Assembly: GCF_035751725.1 (NCBI RefSeq)
Contig: NZ_CP142104.1
Location: 1,736,001-1,800,000, forward strand
DNA from: Pseudomonas frederiksbergensis
GTDB taxonomy: Bacteria; Pseudomonadota; Gammaproteobacteria; Pseudomonadales; Pseudomonadaceae
Direction: 5' to 3'
Length of the DNA: 64,000 nucleotides
Part shown: one piece after another, positions 1 to 8,621 of the stretch
Numbering within the stretch: position 1 is the first letter of the stretch
Layout: every line of letters begins with the position of its first letter
Position numbers and translations under genes: made by a program
The notes under the pieces: generated by a model
Told to the model about the DNA's origin: nothing
Databases searched by the model: none
Seen by the model: the letters and a program-made list of their open reading frames with translations, nothing else

Positions 1-160
1 TGCTGCCCGGTACCGCCGCCGGCGACTGTTTCAGGCGCGTGGCGGTCAGAACCTGGGGGAGGGGCTGGTTATCCACAAACAGGTCGTCGGCCACCGCTGG
101 CGGGCTGATGATCAGCGCCAATAACAGGGATGAACCTGGACGGGAGGGGCCAACGGACAC
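1..160 (-). CDS. TonB-dependent outer-membrane receptor, N-terminal part (runs off left edge)
   Basis: Only the first 53 residues are in the window. A GTG start at 160 follows an AAAGG Shine-Dalgarno at 7 nt spacing. The protein opens with a secretion signal (hydrophobic LLLALIIS, then PPAVADD with likely cleavage after AVA). The mature start has the PQVLTATRLKQSPAAVPGS pattern, typical of the TonB-box and early plug region of outer-membrane siderophore or cobalamin receptors, which import ligands using TonB-ExbB-ExbD energy. The ligand cannot be told from this fragment. I see no Fur box or riboswitch in the 200 bp shared with the divergent gpsA. The family call rests on one short motif plus the signal peptide. 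Confidence 0.7.
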   Translation of the reverse strand, partial: MSVGPSRPGSSLLLALIISPPAVADDLFVDNQPLPQVLTATRLKQSPAAVPGS

Positions 161-361
161 GGCACAGCCTTTGGATAAGAAGAAGGATGGCGGGCATGTT
201 AACCGAGCCGAACGACTTTTCCATTCACGTTGACAGCATTTTCCTAGGGATTGGTGGTCAGCTTCCTACAGCGATGGGTAATTGCGGACGGGGCTGGTCG
301 CGCTCCGGCTGCTCCGTATAATGCCCGGCATTGCCACTTGGTATGGAAGAGCGGATTGCAT

Positions 362-1387
362 ATGACTGAACAGCGCCCGATTGCGGTCCTGGGAGGCGGG
401 AGTTTCGGCACCGCCGTGGCTAACCTGCTGGCGGAGAATGGTCACGCGGTGCGCCAATGGATGCGTGACCCGGAGCAGGCCGAGGCCATCCGGGTCAACC
501 GGGAGAATCCGCGTTACCTCAAAGGCATCAAGATCCGGCCAGAAGTCGAACCGGTTACCGATCTACAGGTCACGCTCCAAGGCAGCGACCTGTTTTTCGT
601 CGCCTTGCCCTCCAGCGCCCTGCGTTCGGTGCTGGCCCCCCATGCCGAAAGCTTGAGCGGCAAAATGCTGGTGAGCCTGACCAAGGGCATCGAGGCGCAG
701 ACCTTCAAACTGATGAGCGAGATCCTCGAAGAGATCGCCCCCAAGGCGCGAATCGGCGTGATCTCCGGGCCGAACCTGGCGCGCGAGATTGCCGAACATG
801 CCCTGACGGCAACCGTGGTGGCCAGCGAAGATGAAGCGTTGTGCCAGTGCGTCCAGGCTGCACTGCATGGCCGCACATTCCGCGTCTATGCCAGCGCCGA
901 TCGTTTCGGCGTGGAACTGGGCGGGGCGCTGAAGAACGTCTACGCGATCATTGCCGGCATGGCGGTCGCGCTGGGCATGGGCGAGAACACCAAGAGCATG
1001 CTAATCACCCGGGCACTGGCGGAAATGACCCGTTTCGCGGTCAGCCAGGGCGCCAATCCGATGACCTTTCTCGGGCTGGCCGGGGTCGGTGACCTGATCG
1101 TCACCTGTTCCTCGCCCAAGAGCCGCAACTACCAGGTGGGGTTTGCCCTCGGCCAGGGCCTGAGCCTGGACGAGGCCGTGTCGCGCCTGGGGGAAGTGGC
1201 CGAAGGGGTCAACACGCTCAAGGTACTCAAGGCCAAATCCCAGGAGGCCGGCGTGTACATGCCGCTGGTCGCCGGTCTGCATGCGATCCTGTTCGAAGGA
1301 CGCACGCTGGAACAGGTGATTGAACTGTTGATGCGTGGCGAACCCAAGACTGACGTCGACTTTATTTCCACCAGTGGTTTCAACTGA
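362..1387 (+). CDS. gpsA: NAD(P)H-dependent glycerol-3-phosphate dehydrogenase
   Basis: It reduces dihydroxyacetone phosphate to sn-glycerol-3-phosphate for phospholipid synthesis in the cytoplasm. The 341-residue product has the usual family length. The nucleotide-binding loop GGGSFGTA lies at residues 11-18, and the catalytic-lysine segment [12 protein letters not shown] and the substrate-binding [12 protein letters not shown] region are present. The frame stays open further upstream, but ATG 362 places the Rossmann strand at the expected distance from the N-terminus. A TATAAT at 317-322 is a plausible -10 element. The gene leads a tight run with the DUF4389 gene and sixA. Confidence 0.97.
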   Translation: MTEQRPIAVLGGGSFGTAVANLLAENGHAVRQWMRDPEQAEAIRVNRENPRYLKGIKIRPEVEPVTDLQVTLQGSDLFFVALPSSALRSVLAPHAESLSGKMLVSLTKGIEAQTFKLMSEILEEIAPKARIGVISGPNLAREIAEHALTATVVASEDEALCQCVQAALHGRTFRVYASADRFGVELGGALKNVYAIIAGMAVALGMGENTKSMLITRALAEMTRFAVSQGANPMTFLGLAGVGDLIVTCSSPKSRNYQVGFALGQGLSLDEAVSRLGEVAEGVNTLKVLKAKSQEAGVYMPLVAGLHAILFEGRTLEQVIELLMRGEPKTDVDFISTSGFN

Positions 1388-1417
1388 GCCTCTTTTTACC
1401 GCAAGCAGGAGCGAACC

Positions 1418-1765
1418 ATGAACGATCCGAAAGGGCAGCCCCAATACGAATCCATCCTGCTGCGCGTGCTATGGATGGTGATTTACCTGTTGGTCTGGCA
1501 GGTGGCGCAATTCATTCTCGGCGCCGTGGTGCTGGTGCAACTGATTTACCGGCTGATCTACGGCGCACCCAGCGCCAGCCTGATGAATTTCGGCGACAGC
1601 CTGAGCCAGTTCCTGGCGCAGATCGGCCGTTTCGGCACCTTCCACAGCGACCAGAAACCTTGGCCATTCGCCGACTGGCCGACCCCACGTACACCGGAAG
1701 GCGAAGCGCCCCACGCAGTGGCGCCGGCTCCGCATCCGGTCCGGGATGAGGAGCCGAAGCTATGA
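1418..1765 (+). CDS. DUF4389 family membrane protein
   Basis: This is a 115-residue protein of unknown function. A long hydrophobic stretch (about residues 14-48, from LLRVLWMVIYLLVWQ to LIYRLIYG) probably makes one or two membrane helices. It is followed by a short amphipathic region and a proline/alanine-rich tail. The layout and sequence fit the DUF4389 family, small inner-membrane proteins that sit next to gpsA in pseudomonads. An AGGAG Shine-Dalgarno precedes the ATG. The last four bases overlap the start of sixA (ATGA), so the two are probably translationally coupled. Confidence 0.85.
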   Translation: MNDPKGQPQYESILLRVLWMVIYLLVWQVAQFILGAVVLVQLIYRLIYGAPSASLMNFGDSLSQFLAQIGRFGTFHSDQKPWPFADWPTPRTPEGEAPHAVAPAPHPVRDEEPKL

Positions 1766-2214
1766 AACTGTGGGTATTGCGTCATGGCGAGGCCGAGCCG
1801 CACGGGGCCCGTCCCGATCCGGAGCGGGTGTTGACGGTCCGTGGTCGTGAGGAAGTGTTGCTCAGCGCCGGTCGGCTGATGGGCGAGCCATTGCAGGCCA
1901 TTTATGCCAGCCCTTATGTGCGCGCCCAGCAGACCGCGCAGTTGATGCGCGAGGCCCTCGGATTCGAGCCCGAATTGATCACCGTAGACTGGTTGACGCC
2001 GGAAACCCGACCGGCTGACGTGTTGAAACACCTGGACCATCAGGACAATGTACTGCTGGTCAGCCATAACCCATTGGTGGGCAGCCTGCTGGGTTTTTTG
2101 CAGCACGGTCATTTGCAGCAACCTGAACAAGTGTCGACGGCGGGCTTGGCCGAGCTGGAAGGCGACCTGCTGCTTGCCGGTGCGATGAAGCTCAAGGAAC
2201 TCAGGCATCCCTGA
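1762..2214 (+). CDS. sixA: phosphohistidine phosphatase SixA
   Basis: This 150-residue member of the histidine phosphatase superfamily is expected to remove phosphate from phosphohistidine, classically on HPt domains or PTS components. The N-terminal LRHGEAEPHG motif holds the nucleophilic histidine at residue 8, and a second catalytic histidine lies in the SHNPLVG motif near residue 96. The length matches SixA proteins rather than larger phosphoglycerate mutases. It overlaps the DUF4389 gene by four bases, consistent with one gpsA-DUF4389-sixA operon. Confidence 0.9.
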   Translation: MKLWVLRHGEAEPHGARPDPERVLTVRGREEVLLSAGRLMGEPLQAIYASPYVRAQQTAQLMREALGFEPELITVDWLTPETRPADVLKHLDHQDNVLLVSHNPLVGSLLGFLQHGHLQQPEQVSTAGLAELEGDLLLAGAMKLKELRHP

Positions 2215-2265
2215 GCAGCCGGTGGCCGGTTGAACAAAACAAGAAAATCACATAGGAAGGCAACG

Positions 2266-2709
2266 ATGAGTCTGTGGCGCACTACCCCGAATATCGAACA
2301 ACTGAACGCCGCCGGTAAAAACACCATCAGCGAAGTGCTGGATATCCGTTTCGAAGCCTTCGACGACGAATCCCTGACCGCGAGCATGGTCGTTGATCAC
2401 CGCACCCACCAGCCGTTCGGCCTACTGCACGGCGGCGCTTCGGTGGTGCTGGCCGAGACAGTGGGTTCCATGGCTGCCTATCTGTGCGTGGATACCAGCA
2501 AATTCTATTGCGTGGGCCTGGAGATCAACGCCAACCACCTGCGTGGCGTGCGCAGCGGACGGGTCACGGCCACGGCCCGCTCGATTCACCTGGGCCGCAC
2601 CACCCAGGTCTGGGACATCCGCCTGGTCAATGACGACGGCAAAGTCAACTGCGTATCGCGGCTGACCATGGCGGTGGTGCCGTTGGGAGAACAGCCGCCA
2701 GTGCGTTAA
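2266..2709 (+). CDS. PaaI/YdiI-type hotdog-fold acyl-CoA thioesterase
   Basis: The 147-residue product carries the single hotdog fold of the PaaI/YdiI/EntH thioesterase group, which hydrolyses aryl- or acyl-CoA thioesters. The key segment is PFGLLHGGASVVLAETVGS, where HGG and the glutamate of LAE form the active-site helix start. Then comes GLEINANHLRGVRSGRVTA, the second signature strand. The start was set at ATG 2266, which has a strong AGGAAGG site 5 nt upstream; an in-frame TTG at 2230 is less likely. The natural substrate cannot be predicted from sequence. Confidence 0.88.
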   Translation: MSLWRTTPNIEQLNAAGKNTISEVLDIRFEAFDDESLTASMVVDHRTHQPFGLLHGGASVVLAETVGSMAAYLCVDTSKFYCVGLEINANHLRGVRSGRVTATARSIHLGRTTQVWDIRLVNDDGKVNCVSRLTMAVVPLGEQPPVR

Positions 2710-2857
2710 TGTCTGCCGGGCTGGAGCAGTCCGTTGTGGCGAGGGCAGGACTCCATATCCCAACCCCGGCGGTCATCATTCCTGTCAGTTACGGTCATTG
2801 CTGCGCCATCGGGTTCTGCGGACAATCGGTCGCAGTTCTCGCAATGGATCGGTCACT

Positions 2858-3652
2858 ATGTCGCAACAGGTGTTTTTCGCTCACGCCAACGGTTTCCCTT
2901 CGGCTACGTACGGCAAGCTGTTCGCCGCCCTGGCGCCGCAGTACGAGGTTGCGCACCTTGAGTTGCATGGCCATGACCCTCGATTCCCGGTCGATGACAA
3001 CTGGAACAACTTGGTGGACGAGCTGATTCATCATCTGGAGCAGCAACCGGAACCGGTGTGGGGTGTGGGTCATTCCTTGGGGGGTGTGCTGCATCTGCAC
3101 GCGGCGTTGCGCAGCCCTCAGTTGTATCGGGGCGTGGTCATGCTCGATTCTCCAGTGCTGACCCGGGTGGACCGTTGGCTGATCCTGGCCGCCAAACGCC
3201 TGGGCTTCATTGATCGCCTGACGCCGGCGGGGCGGACCCTGGGGCGGCGGGAGGAGTTCAGTGACCTTGAGTCGGCCCGGGCTTATTTCGCCGGCAAGAC
3301 GCTTTTTCGCGGTTTCGACCCGGAGTGCTTCGAAGCGTACCTGCAACATGGCTTGCAACCGGTGGGTGATCGGTTGCGGCTGCGCTTCGACCCGGCGACG
3401 GAAATCAGCATCTACCGAGGTGTGCCGCATACCAGCCCCGGAAAGGCTCGAAAACTCGAAGTACCGCTGGCGGTGGTACGGGGGCGGCAGAGCCGAGTGG
3501 TGATGCGTCATCACGCCCGGTCGGTGGGCCGTATGCCCTTTGGCGAGTCGCTGAGCATGCCTGGCGGCCACATGTTTCCTCTGGAGCGTCCGCAAGACAC
3601 TGCCAATCTGCTCAAGGACCTTTTCCAGCGCTGGGAAGGGCGCCGCCCATGA
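2858..3652 (+). CDS. alpha/beta hydrolase
   Basis: This 264-residue alpha/beta-hydrolase fold protein has its nucleophile elbow GHSLGG with Ser73, an N-terminal HANGFPS stretch near the oxyanion region, and a likely catalytic His in the C-terminal PGGHMFP motif. It resembles the small esterase/lipase-like hydrolases usual in Pseudomonas, but the substrate is unknown. ATG 2858 was chosen because the fold begins directly there; no strong Shine-Dalgarno is visible and the frame is open upstream. The gene ends in a four-base overlap with a second hydrolase, suggesting a two-gene operon of paralogous folds. Confidence 0.85.
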   Translation: MSQQVFFAHANGFPSATYGKLFAALAPQYEVAHLELHGHDPRFPVDDNWNNLVDELIHHLEQQPEPVWGVGHSLGGVLHLHAALRSPQLYRGVVMLDSPVLTRVDRWLILAAKRLGFIDRLTPAGRTLGRREEFSDLESARAYFAGKTLFRGFDPECFEAYLQHGLQPVGDRLRLRFDPATEISIYRGVPHTSPGKARKLEVPLAVVRGRQSRVVMRHHARSVGRMPFGESLSMPGGHMFPLERPQDTANLLKDLFQRWEGRRP

Positions 3653-4500
3653 GCGTCGTTGAAGAAGTCCGCCTGAGCCTGCCTCATATCGAGCTGGCGG
3701 CCCATCTGTTCGGGCCGGAAGATGGCCGGCCAGTGATTGCCCTGCATGGCTGGCTGGACAACGCCAACAGTTTCGCCCGGCTGGCGCCCCGGTTGCACGG
3801 CGTGCGGGTGATCGCCCTGGACATGGCCGGCCATGGTCATTCCGGGCACCGTCCACCTGGCGCCGGCTATGCCTTGTGGGACTATGCCCACGATGTGCTG
3901 CAAGTCGCCGAACAGTTGGGCCTGCAGCGTTTTGCCCTGTTGGGGCATTCCATGGGCGCCATTGTCTCGCTGGTGCTGGCCGGTGCCTTGCCGGAGCGGA
4001 TCACACACTTGGGCCTGATCGATGGGCTGATTCCTCCTACAGGCAAAGGCGACAATGCGGCGGAGCGCATGGGCATGGCCCTGCAGGCGCAGCTGGATCT
4101 GCAACAAAAAAGCAAACCGGTCTACAAGACCCTCGACCGCGCTATTGAGGCCCGAATGAAAGGGCTGGTGGCGGTCAGTCGCGAAGCCGCCGAATTACTG
4201 GCCCAGCGCGGCCTGATGCCGGTGCCTGGAGGCTATACCTGGCGTACCGACAATCGCCTGACCCTGCCGTCCCCGCTGCGCCTGACCGACGAGCAGGCCA
4301 TGGCTTTCGTGGCGCGGGTCGCCTGTCCTGCCCATCTGGTGGTTGCGGCCGAGGGCATGCTGGGGCAACACCGGGAATTGCTGGAGCGTCTACCCTTCAG
4401 TCATGAGCAGGTACCTGGCGGCCATCATCTGCACCTGAACGATGAGGTCGGTGCCGCGCTTGTAGCAGACTGTTTCAATCGGTTCTTCAGCGTTTCTTGA
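3649..4500 (+). CDS. alpha/beta hydrolase
   Basis: This is a second alpha/beta hydrolase, 283 residues long, translated from an ATGA overlap with the preceding one. It shows the HGW oxyanion segment at residues 33-35, the strand-turn DMAGHGHSGHRP, the nucleophile elbow GHSMGA with Ser101, and a C-terminal PGGHHLH histidine motif. These features are typical of the MhpC/epoxide-hydrolase-like superfamily. No sequence feature defines the substrate. It differs from its neighbour too much to be a recent duplicate. Confidence 0.87.
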   Translation: MSVVEEVRLSLPHIELAAHLFGPEDGRPVIALHGWLDNANSFARLAPRLHGVRVIALDMAGHGHSGHRPPGAGYALWDYAHDVLQVAEQLGLQRFALLGHSMGAIVSLVLAGALPERITHLGLIDGLIPPTGKGDNAAERMGMALQAQLDLQQKSKPVYKTLDRAIEARMKGLVAVSREAAELLAQRGLMPVPGGYTWRTDNRLTLPSPLRLTDEQAMAFVARVACPAHLVVAAEGMLGQHRELLERLPFSHEQVPGGHHLHLNDEVGAALVADCFNRFFSVS

Positions 4501-4549
4501 CTTGCGCCGGACAAGTGTCGAGGCTGGGCGGGTTGAAAGGGAGCCAACC

Positions 4550-4633
4550 ATGACTGATACCTGTCCACTCGCCTTGCTGCGCATTGACGAACGCCTTTGC
4601 GTCGCGCGGACCCTGGCGAAGCCGATCCAATGA
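4550..4633 (+). CDS. possible 27-residue small ORF coupled to the DUF4892 gene
   Basis: A short frame encodes MTDTCPLALLRIDERLCVAR followed by seven more residues and a stop. Its ATG has a good AGGGAG site 6 nt upstream. Its stop codon overlaps the start codon of the DUF4892 gene as ATGA. The downstream gene has no convincing ribosome-binding site of its own, so this short frame could serve as a coupling leader peptide. It could also be the remnant of a longer gene, or chance. I do not recognise the peptide. Confidence 0.4.
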   Translation: MTDTCPLALLRIDERLCVARTLAKPIQ

Positions 4634-5448
4634 AATTGTCCATTCATTCATTCGTCCTGCTGGCGCTGGCCAGTTTCGGCCCGTTATCGCTGGCTGCCGA
4701 TGTGCCGGGCAGCCAGGATCTGGAAAGCGTGCCGCGCATGCCCGACGCGCAGATCGTCGATTATCGGCAAACCAGCGACGTGGAGCGTATCTACCCCATG
4801 GGGTCGATCCGCAAGATCAGCGGCCAGCTGCGTTTCGACGGGCAGGTGGACGCCCGTGGCAACGCCACCTCGGTGACTTATGAACTGCCGCCGGAACATA
4901 CCGCCACGCAGGCATTTACCGCTGCCCGCGAAGCGTTGCAGAAACAGGGCGCCGGGCTACTGTTCTGGTGCCAGGCCCGCGATTGTGGCGAAAGCAGCCT
5001 GTGGGCCAACGAGGTATTCGGCAATGCCAAGCTCTATGGCGCCGATAATGGCCAGGCCTACCTGCTGCTGCGCCTGGCGCCGCCGGCGGACAACACGCTG
5101 ATCGCGCTGTATGCCATCACCCGTGGCAACCGCAAGGCCTACCTGCATGTCGAGCAGTTCGAAGCGAGCGCGCCGTTGGGGGATGTGCTGCCGACCTCTG
5201 CCACGTTGTTGCGCCAGCTCAAGGACACCGGTGTGCTGGACTTGCCGCGTCTTGCCGGAGAACCGGAAGATGCCTGGTCGCGCCTGCTATCCCGGGCCTT
5301 GAACCTGGACACTGGCCTTCGGGTCAGCATCGCCGGCCCACACGCCGAGGCGTGGCGCCAGGCGCTGGTCGGGCAGGGCGTCCGGGCGGCCAGGATGGAG
5401 GCGTCCGGCGCTGACGCGGCGGGCTTGCGCCTTGAGCTGTTGCGATAA
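4630..5448 (+). CDS. DUF4892 family secreted protein
   Basis: The 272-residue product begins with a signal peptide (hydrophobic FVLLALASFGPLSLAAD, probable cleavage after LSLA), so it is likely periplasmic. The PGSQDLESVPRMPDAQIVDY segment and a central CQARDCGESSLWANEVFGNA region, with two closely spaced cysteines, fit the DUF4892 family, which has no established function. ATG 4630 was chosen because it starts the signal peptide exactly; an upstream in-frame ATG at 4597 would add a charged non-signal extension. Expression may depend on coupling to the short frame ending at 4633. Confidence 0.85.
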   Translation: MKLSIHSFVLLALASFGPLSLAADVPGSQDLESVPRMPDAQIVDYRQTSDVERIYPMGSIRKISGQLRFDGQVDARGNATSVTYELPPEHTATQAFTAAREALQKQGAGLLFWCQARDCGESSLWANEVFGNAKLYGADNGQAYLLLRLAPPADNTLIALYAITRGNRKAYLHVEQFEASAPLGDVLPTSATLLRQLKDTGVLDLPRLAGEPEDAWSRLLSRALNLDTGLRVSIAGPHAEAWRQALVGQGVRAARMEASGADAAGLRLELLR

Positions 5449-5456
5449 GCTGACGG

Positions 5457-5470
5457 GCAAACGCGTTTGC
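5457..5470. promoter_or_regulatory. perfect 14-bp palindrome upstream of the AI-2E family permease gene
   Basis: The 14 bases gcaaacgcgtttgc form a perfect palindrome. Near-symmetry (GAC...GTC) continues on both flanks to about 23 bp. It lies between the DUF4892 stop and the permease start, with no T-tract, so it looks more like a binding site for a dimeric repressor than a terminator. No regulator can be assigned. Confidence 0.35.
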
Positions 5471-5509
5471 TGTCGTTAGCCCGGCCTTGTTCATTTTTCG
5501 AGACTTTCC

Positions 5510-6547
5510 ATGCTCAATAACGATCGACTGTTGGTGCAAATCCTGCTCCTGGTGTTGTTCGGCGCCAGCCTCTGGGTGATGGCGCCGTTCTGGTCGGCGC
5601 TGTTCTGGGGCGCGGTGCTGGCTTTCGCCAGTTGGCCACTGATGCGCCTGTTGACCCGTTGGGTCAACGGTCGTGAATCATTGGCCGCGGCCCTGCTGAC
5701 GGTGGGCTGGATGTTGCTGGTGGCGGTGCCGCTGGTGTGGCTGGGGTTCAACCTCGCCGATCATGTGCGCGATGCCACGGCGTTCATCAGGGATGTGCAG
5801 GTCGATGGCCTGCCCGAAGCGCCCGACTGGCTGGCCGGGGTGCCGCTGGTGGGCGGGCGGCTGGTCACCCTCTGGAACAGCATCGACCAGCAGGGTGCGG
5901 CGATGATGGTCTCCATCAAGCCGTACCTGGGGCGTGTCGGCAATTGGTTGCTGGCGCGTAGCGCGCAGATTGGTGGTGGGATCCTCGAGCTGACACTGAG
6001 CATCGTGTTCGTGTTCTTCTTCTACCGGGACGGCCCGCGCTTGGCAGCATTTGTCCAAGGGCTGCTGGAGCGGCTGATCGGCGACCGTGCCGGGTACTAC
6101 GTCGAGTTGGTCGCCGGCACGGTGCAGCGAGTGGTCAATGGCGTGATCGGTACTGCCGCGGCCCAGGCCGTGCTGGCGCTGATCGGCTTCCTGATCGCCG
6201 GAGTGCCGGGGGCGCTGGTGCTGGGCATCGTCACCTTCCTGCTCAGCCTGATTCCCATGGGGCCTCCGCTGGTCTGGATCCCCGCCACGGCCTGGCTGGC
6301 GTGGAAGGGCGAGTATGGGATGGCGGTGTTCCTCGGCATCTGGGGCACGTTCATCATCAGCGGCGTGGACAACGTGCTCAAGCCTTACCTGATCAGCCGT
6401 GGCGGAAACCTGCCGCTGGTGATCGTGTTGCTTGGGGTGTTCGGCGGACTGATTGCCTTCGGCTTTATCGGGCTGTTCATCGGCCCGACCCTGCTAGCGG
6501 TGGCGTACAGTTTGCTGACGGATTGGAGCAAGAGCCAGGCGCGGTAA
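5510..6547 (+). CDS. AI-2E family transporter (PF01594-type permease)
   Basis: This 345-residue polytopic inner-membrane protein has about seven or eight hydrophobic helices, starting with two N-terminal spans (residues 8-45) and a third at about 60-85. A soluble stretch (DHVRDATAFIRDVQVDG...) follows, then the C-terminal helices with the conserved GPPLVWIPATAWL and LISRGGNLPLVIVLLGVFGG segments of the AI-2E/TqsA/PerM family. Members export small molecules or ions; the AI-2 link holds only for some. Nothing here fixes the substrate. Confidence 0.9.
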   Translation: MLNNDRLLVQILLLVLFGASLWVMAPFWSALFWGAVLAFASWPLMRLLTRWVNGRESLAAALLTVGWMLLVAVPLVWLGFNLADHVRDATAFIRDVQVDGLPEAPDWLAGVPLVGGRLVTLWNSIDQQGAAMMVSIKPYLGRVGNWLLARSAQIGGGILELTLSIVFVFFFYRDGPRLAAFVQGLLERLIGDRAGYYVELVAGTVQRVVNGVIGTAAAQAVLALIGFLIAGVPGALVLGIVTFLLSLIPMGPPLVWIPATAWLAWKGEYGMAVFLGIWGTFIISGVDNVLKPYLISRGGNLPLVIVLLGVFGGLIAFGFIGLFIGPTLLAVAYSLLTDWSKSQAR

Positions 6548-6556
6548 CGCAGCGGT

Positions 6557-7603
6557 TCAGGCCACGCGGGGCAAACGAATCACCGCAGTCAATCCGCCTC
6601 CGGGGGTTTGCTCCAGGCTCAATTGTCCGCCCAGGCGTTCGGCGGCCTCCCGGGCGATGGTCATGCCCAGGCCGACGCCACCGGAGTTGCGATTGCGCGA
6701 ACCCTCCAGGCGAAAGAATGGCTCGAACACCGCTTCGCGCTGGTCTTCAGCGATGCCGGGTCCATGGTCAATCACCCGGATCAGCAATTGGTGCTGCTGG
6801 TCTTCCAGGACAATCGATGCCTCGCCAGCGTAGCGCAGGGCATTATCGACGAGGTTATTGATGCAGGAACGCAGCGCCATCGGCTGCACCTGCAAGGGCG
6901 CACAGTTGCCGCTGGCGTGGACATTGGCGCCTTGGTCCTGGGCGTTTTCGCTCAATGACTCCACCAGGGCCTGCACGTCCATCCATTGCCATGCCTCGCT
7001 GGTGCGTTGCTCATGCAGATAGGTCAGCGTGGCATCGAGCATGGCGATCATATCGTCCAGGTCTTGGCGCATCTGATCCTGCAACCGGGTGTCGTTGATC
7101 TGCTCCAGGCGCAGCTTGAGCCGCGCAAGCGGGGTGCGCAGGTCATGGGAGACCGCGCCAAGCATGCGCGAGCGCTGCTGCACCTGTTCACGGATCCGTT
7201 GTTGCATCAGGTTGAACGTATGGGCGGCTTGGCGGGCCTCTCGCGGACCCGTTTCCTGGAGTGGTGGGCTATCGAGGTCCTCGCTCAGCCGTTCGGCGGC
7301 ATCGCTCAGGCGTTGGATCGGCCGGGTCAGGAGCTTGGCGCCGTACCAAGCCGCAACGATCAAGCACACAAACTGAAATGTCAGCGGCACCACAGGCCCG
7401 CCGAACCATGGGCGTGTGCCCGGTGGCGGGCCGGAGCGCGCGGAACCTCCGGCTTGATGGGAGAATTCCGGTGGCGGCCCGGGAGGTGGCGGCTTGTCGT
7501 AATGAAAGAACCAGGCAAAGGCCAACAGGTGCGCCAGCACGATCGCCACCAGCAGCACGCCGAACAGGCGGCCGAACAGGGAGTCGACGCGCAGGCGCAT
7601 CAA
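6557..7603 (-). CDS. sensor histidine kinase
   Basis: The 348-residue membrane kinase has two transmembrane helices (about 13-34 and 72-92) around a short, very proline-rich periplasmic loop (PPPPGPPPE and SGPPPGTRPW segments). A HAMP region (TRPIQRLSDAAERLSEDL) follows, then HisKA with SHDLRTPLARL and the phospho-accepting His153. The ATPase domain shows the N box NNLVDNALRYA, G1 DHGPGIAEDQ and G2 GGVGLGMTIA. Its start overlaps the stop of the upstream response-regulator gene by four bases, so the pair is one operon. The signal is unknown. Confidence 0.95.
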   Translation of the reverse strand: MMRLRVDSLFGRLFGVLLVAIVLAHLLAFAWFFHYDKPPPPGPPPEFSHQAGGSARSGPPPGTRPWFGGPVVPLTFQFVCLIVAAWYGAKLLTRPIQRLSDAAERLSEDLDSPPLQETGPREARQAAHTFNLMQQRIREQVQQRSRMLGAVSHDLRTPLARLKLRLEQINDTRLQDQMRQDLDDMIAMLDATLTYLHEQRTSEAWQWMDVQALVESLSENAQDQGANVHASGNCAPLQVQPMALRSCINNLVDNALRYAGEASIVLEDQQHQLLIRVIDHGPGIAEDQREAVFEPFFRLEGSRNRNSGGVGLGMTIAREAAERLGGQLSLEQTPGGGLTAVIRLPRVA

Positions 7604-8358
7604 CCGATGTCCCGCGCATCGAACAGGTAGCCTTCACCGCGCACGGTCTTGATCAGCTGTGGGGCCTTGGGGTCGTCACCCAGTTTCTGGCGCAAGCGCG
7701 AGACCAGCAGGTCGATACTGCGGTCAAACGCCTCGATCGAGCGACCGCGGGCGGCGTCCAGCAGTTGTTCACGACTGAGCACTCGGCGCGGACGCTCGAT
7801 GAACACCCACAGCAGACGGAATTCGGCGTTGGATAGAGGCACCACCAATCCATTGGCAGAGACCAACTGGCGCAGCACGCTATTGAGTCGCCAGTTATCG
7901 AAACGGATATTGGCCCGCTGCTCGCTGCGGTCATCGCGCACGCGGCGAAGGATGGTCTGGATTCGCGCCACAAGCTCCCTCGGCTCGAAGGGTTTGGCCA
8001 TGTAGTCATCTGCGCCCAGTTCCAGGCCGATGATGCGGTCGGTGGGCTCGCAGCGCGCTGTCAGCATCAGGATGGGAATGTCCGACTCGGCCCGCAACCA
8101 GCGGCACAGCTGCAAACCGTCTTCTCCTGGCAACATCAGGTCCAGGACGACCACATCGAAATGTTCGGCCTCCATTGCCTGGCGCATGGCCACGCCATCG
8201 GTTACGCCACTGGCGCGGATGTTGAAGCGGGCCAGGTAGCCGATCAGCAATTCGCGGAGCGGTACGTCGTCATCGACGATCAGCGCGCGGGTGCTCCAAC
8301 GCTTATCGTCGTCGGACGCTCTTGGGTCGCCAGCATTTGCAACAGGGGTGTTCTGCAT
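7600..8358 (-). CDS. OmpR/PhoB-family response regulator
   Basis: The receiver domain starts near residue 25 with the acidic pair in IVDDD. The phosphorylation site is Asp73 in VVLDLMLPGEDG, and the conserved lysine is Lys122 in MAKPFEP. A C-terminal winged-helix DNA-binding domain ends in VRGEGYLF. It would be phosphorylated by the kinase encoded just downstream. The start is uncertain: ATG 8358 gives 252 residues and ATG 8394 twelve more, and neither has a clear Shine-Dalgarno. The pair resembles PA2881/PA2882 of P. aeruginosa from memory of the pyrF neighbourhood. Confidence 0.93.
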   Translation of the reverse strand: MQNTPVANAGDPRASDDDKRWSTRALIVDDDVPLRELLIGYLARFNIRASGVTDGVAMRQAMEAEHFDVVVLDLMLPGEDGLQLCRWLRAESDIPILMLTARCEPTDRIIGLELGADDYMAKPFEPRELVARIQTILRRVRDDRSEQRANIRFDNWRLNSVLRQLVSANGLVVPLSNAEFRLLWVFIERPRRVLSREQLLDAARGRSIEAFDRSIDLLVSRLRQKLGDDPKAPQLIKTVRGEGYLFDARDIG

Positions 8359-8621
8359 GGGGGCGTCATCTGCCAGTTGGGCTGCCAACCGCATAGAAGG
8401 CGGCGAGGGCGTGGTTTGAGCATAAGCTTCGGACGGTGGGCCGTGAAGCGGTTGCGGCGGCGCAGGGTAGCGTCCCGTCGTGTTGCGTGCGTGTCATGAA
8501 TGTATCGGCCCTGACACAAATGGCCGAAAGGACAATCGACGATTTACCGATCATTGGGTCCCGCACGGGCGCTGGTTCCGCTACAATGCGCGCCGATTTC
8601 GACTTGCCTGAGAGCCCGCTC

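Noticed and set aside
1..361. Riboswitch or Fur box in the TonB-receptor/gpsA divergent region
   Set aside because: I see neither a conserved cobalamin-riboswitch core nor a GATAAT-repeat Fur site; the gap is also only 201 bp.
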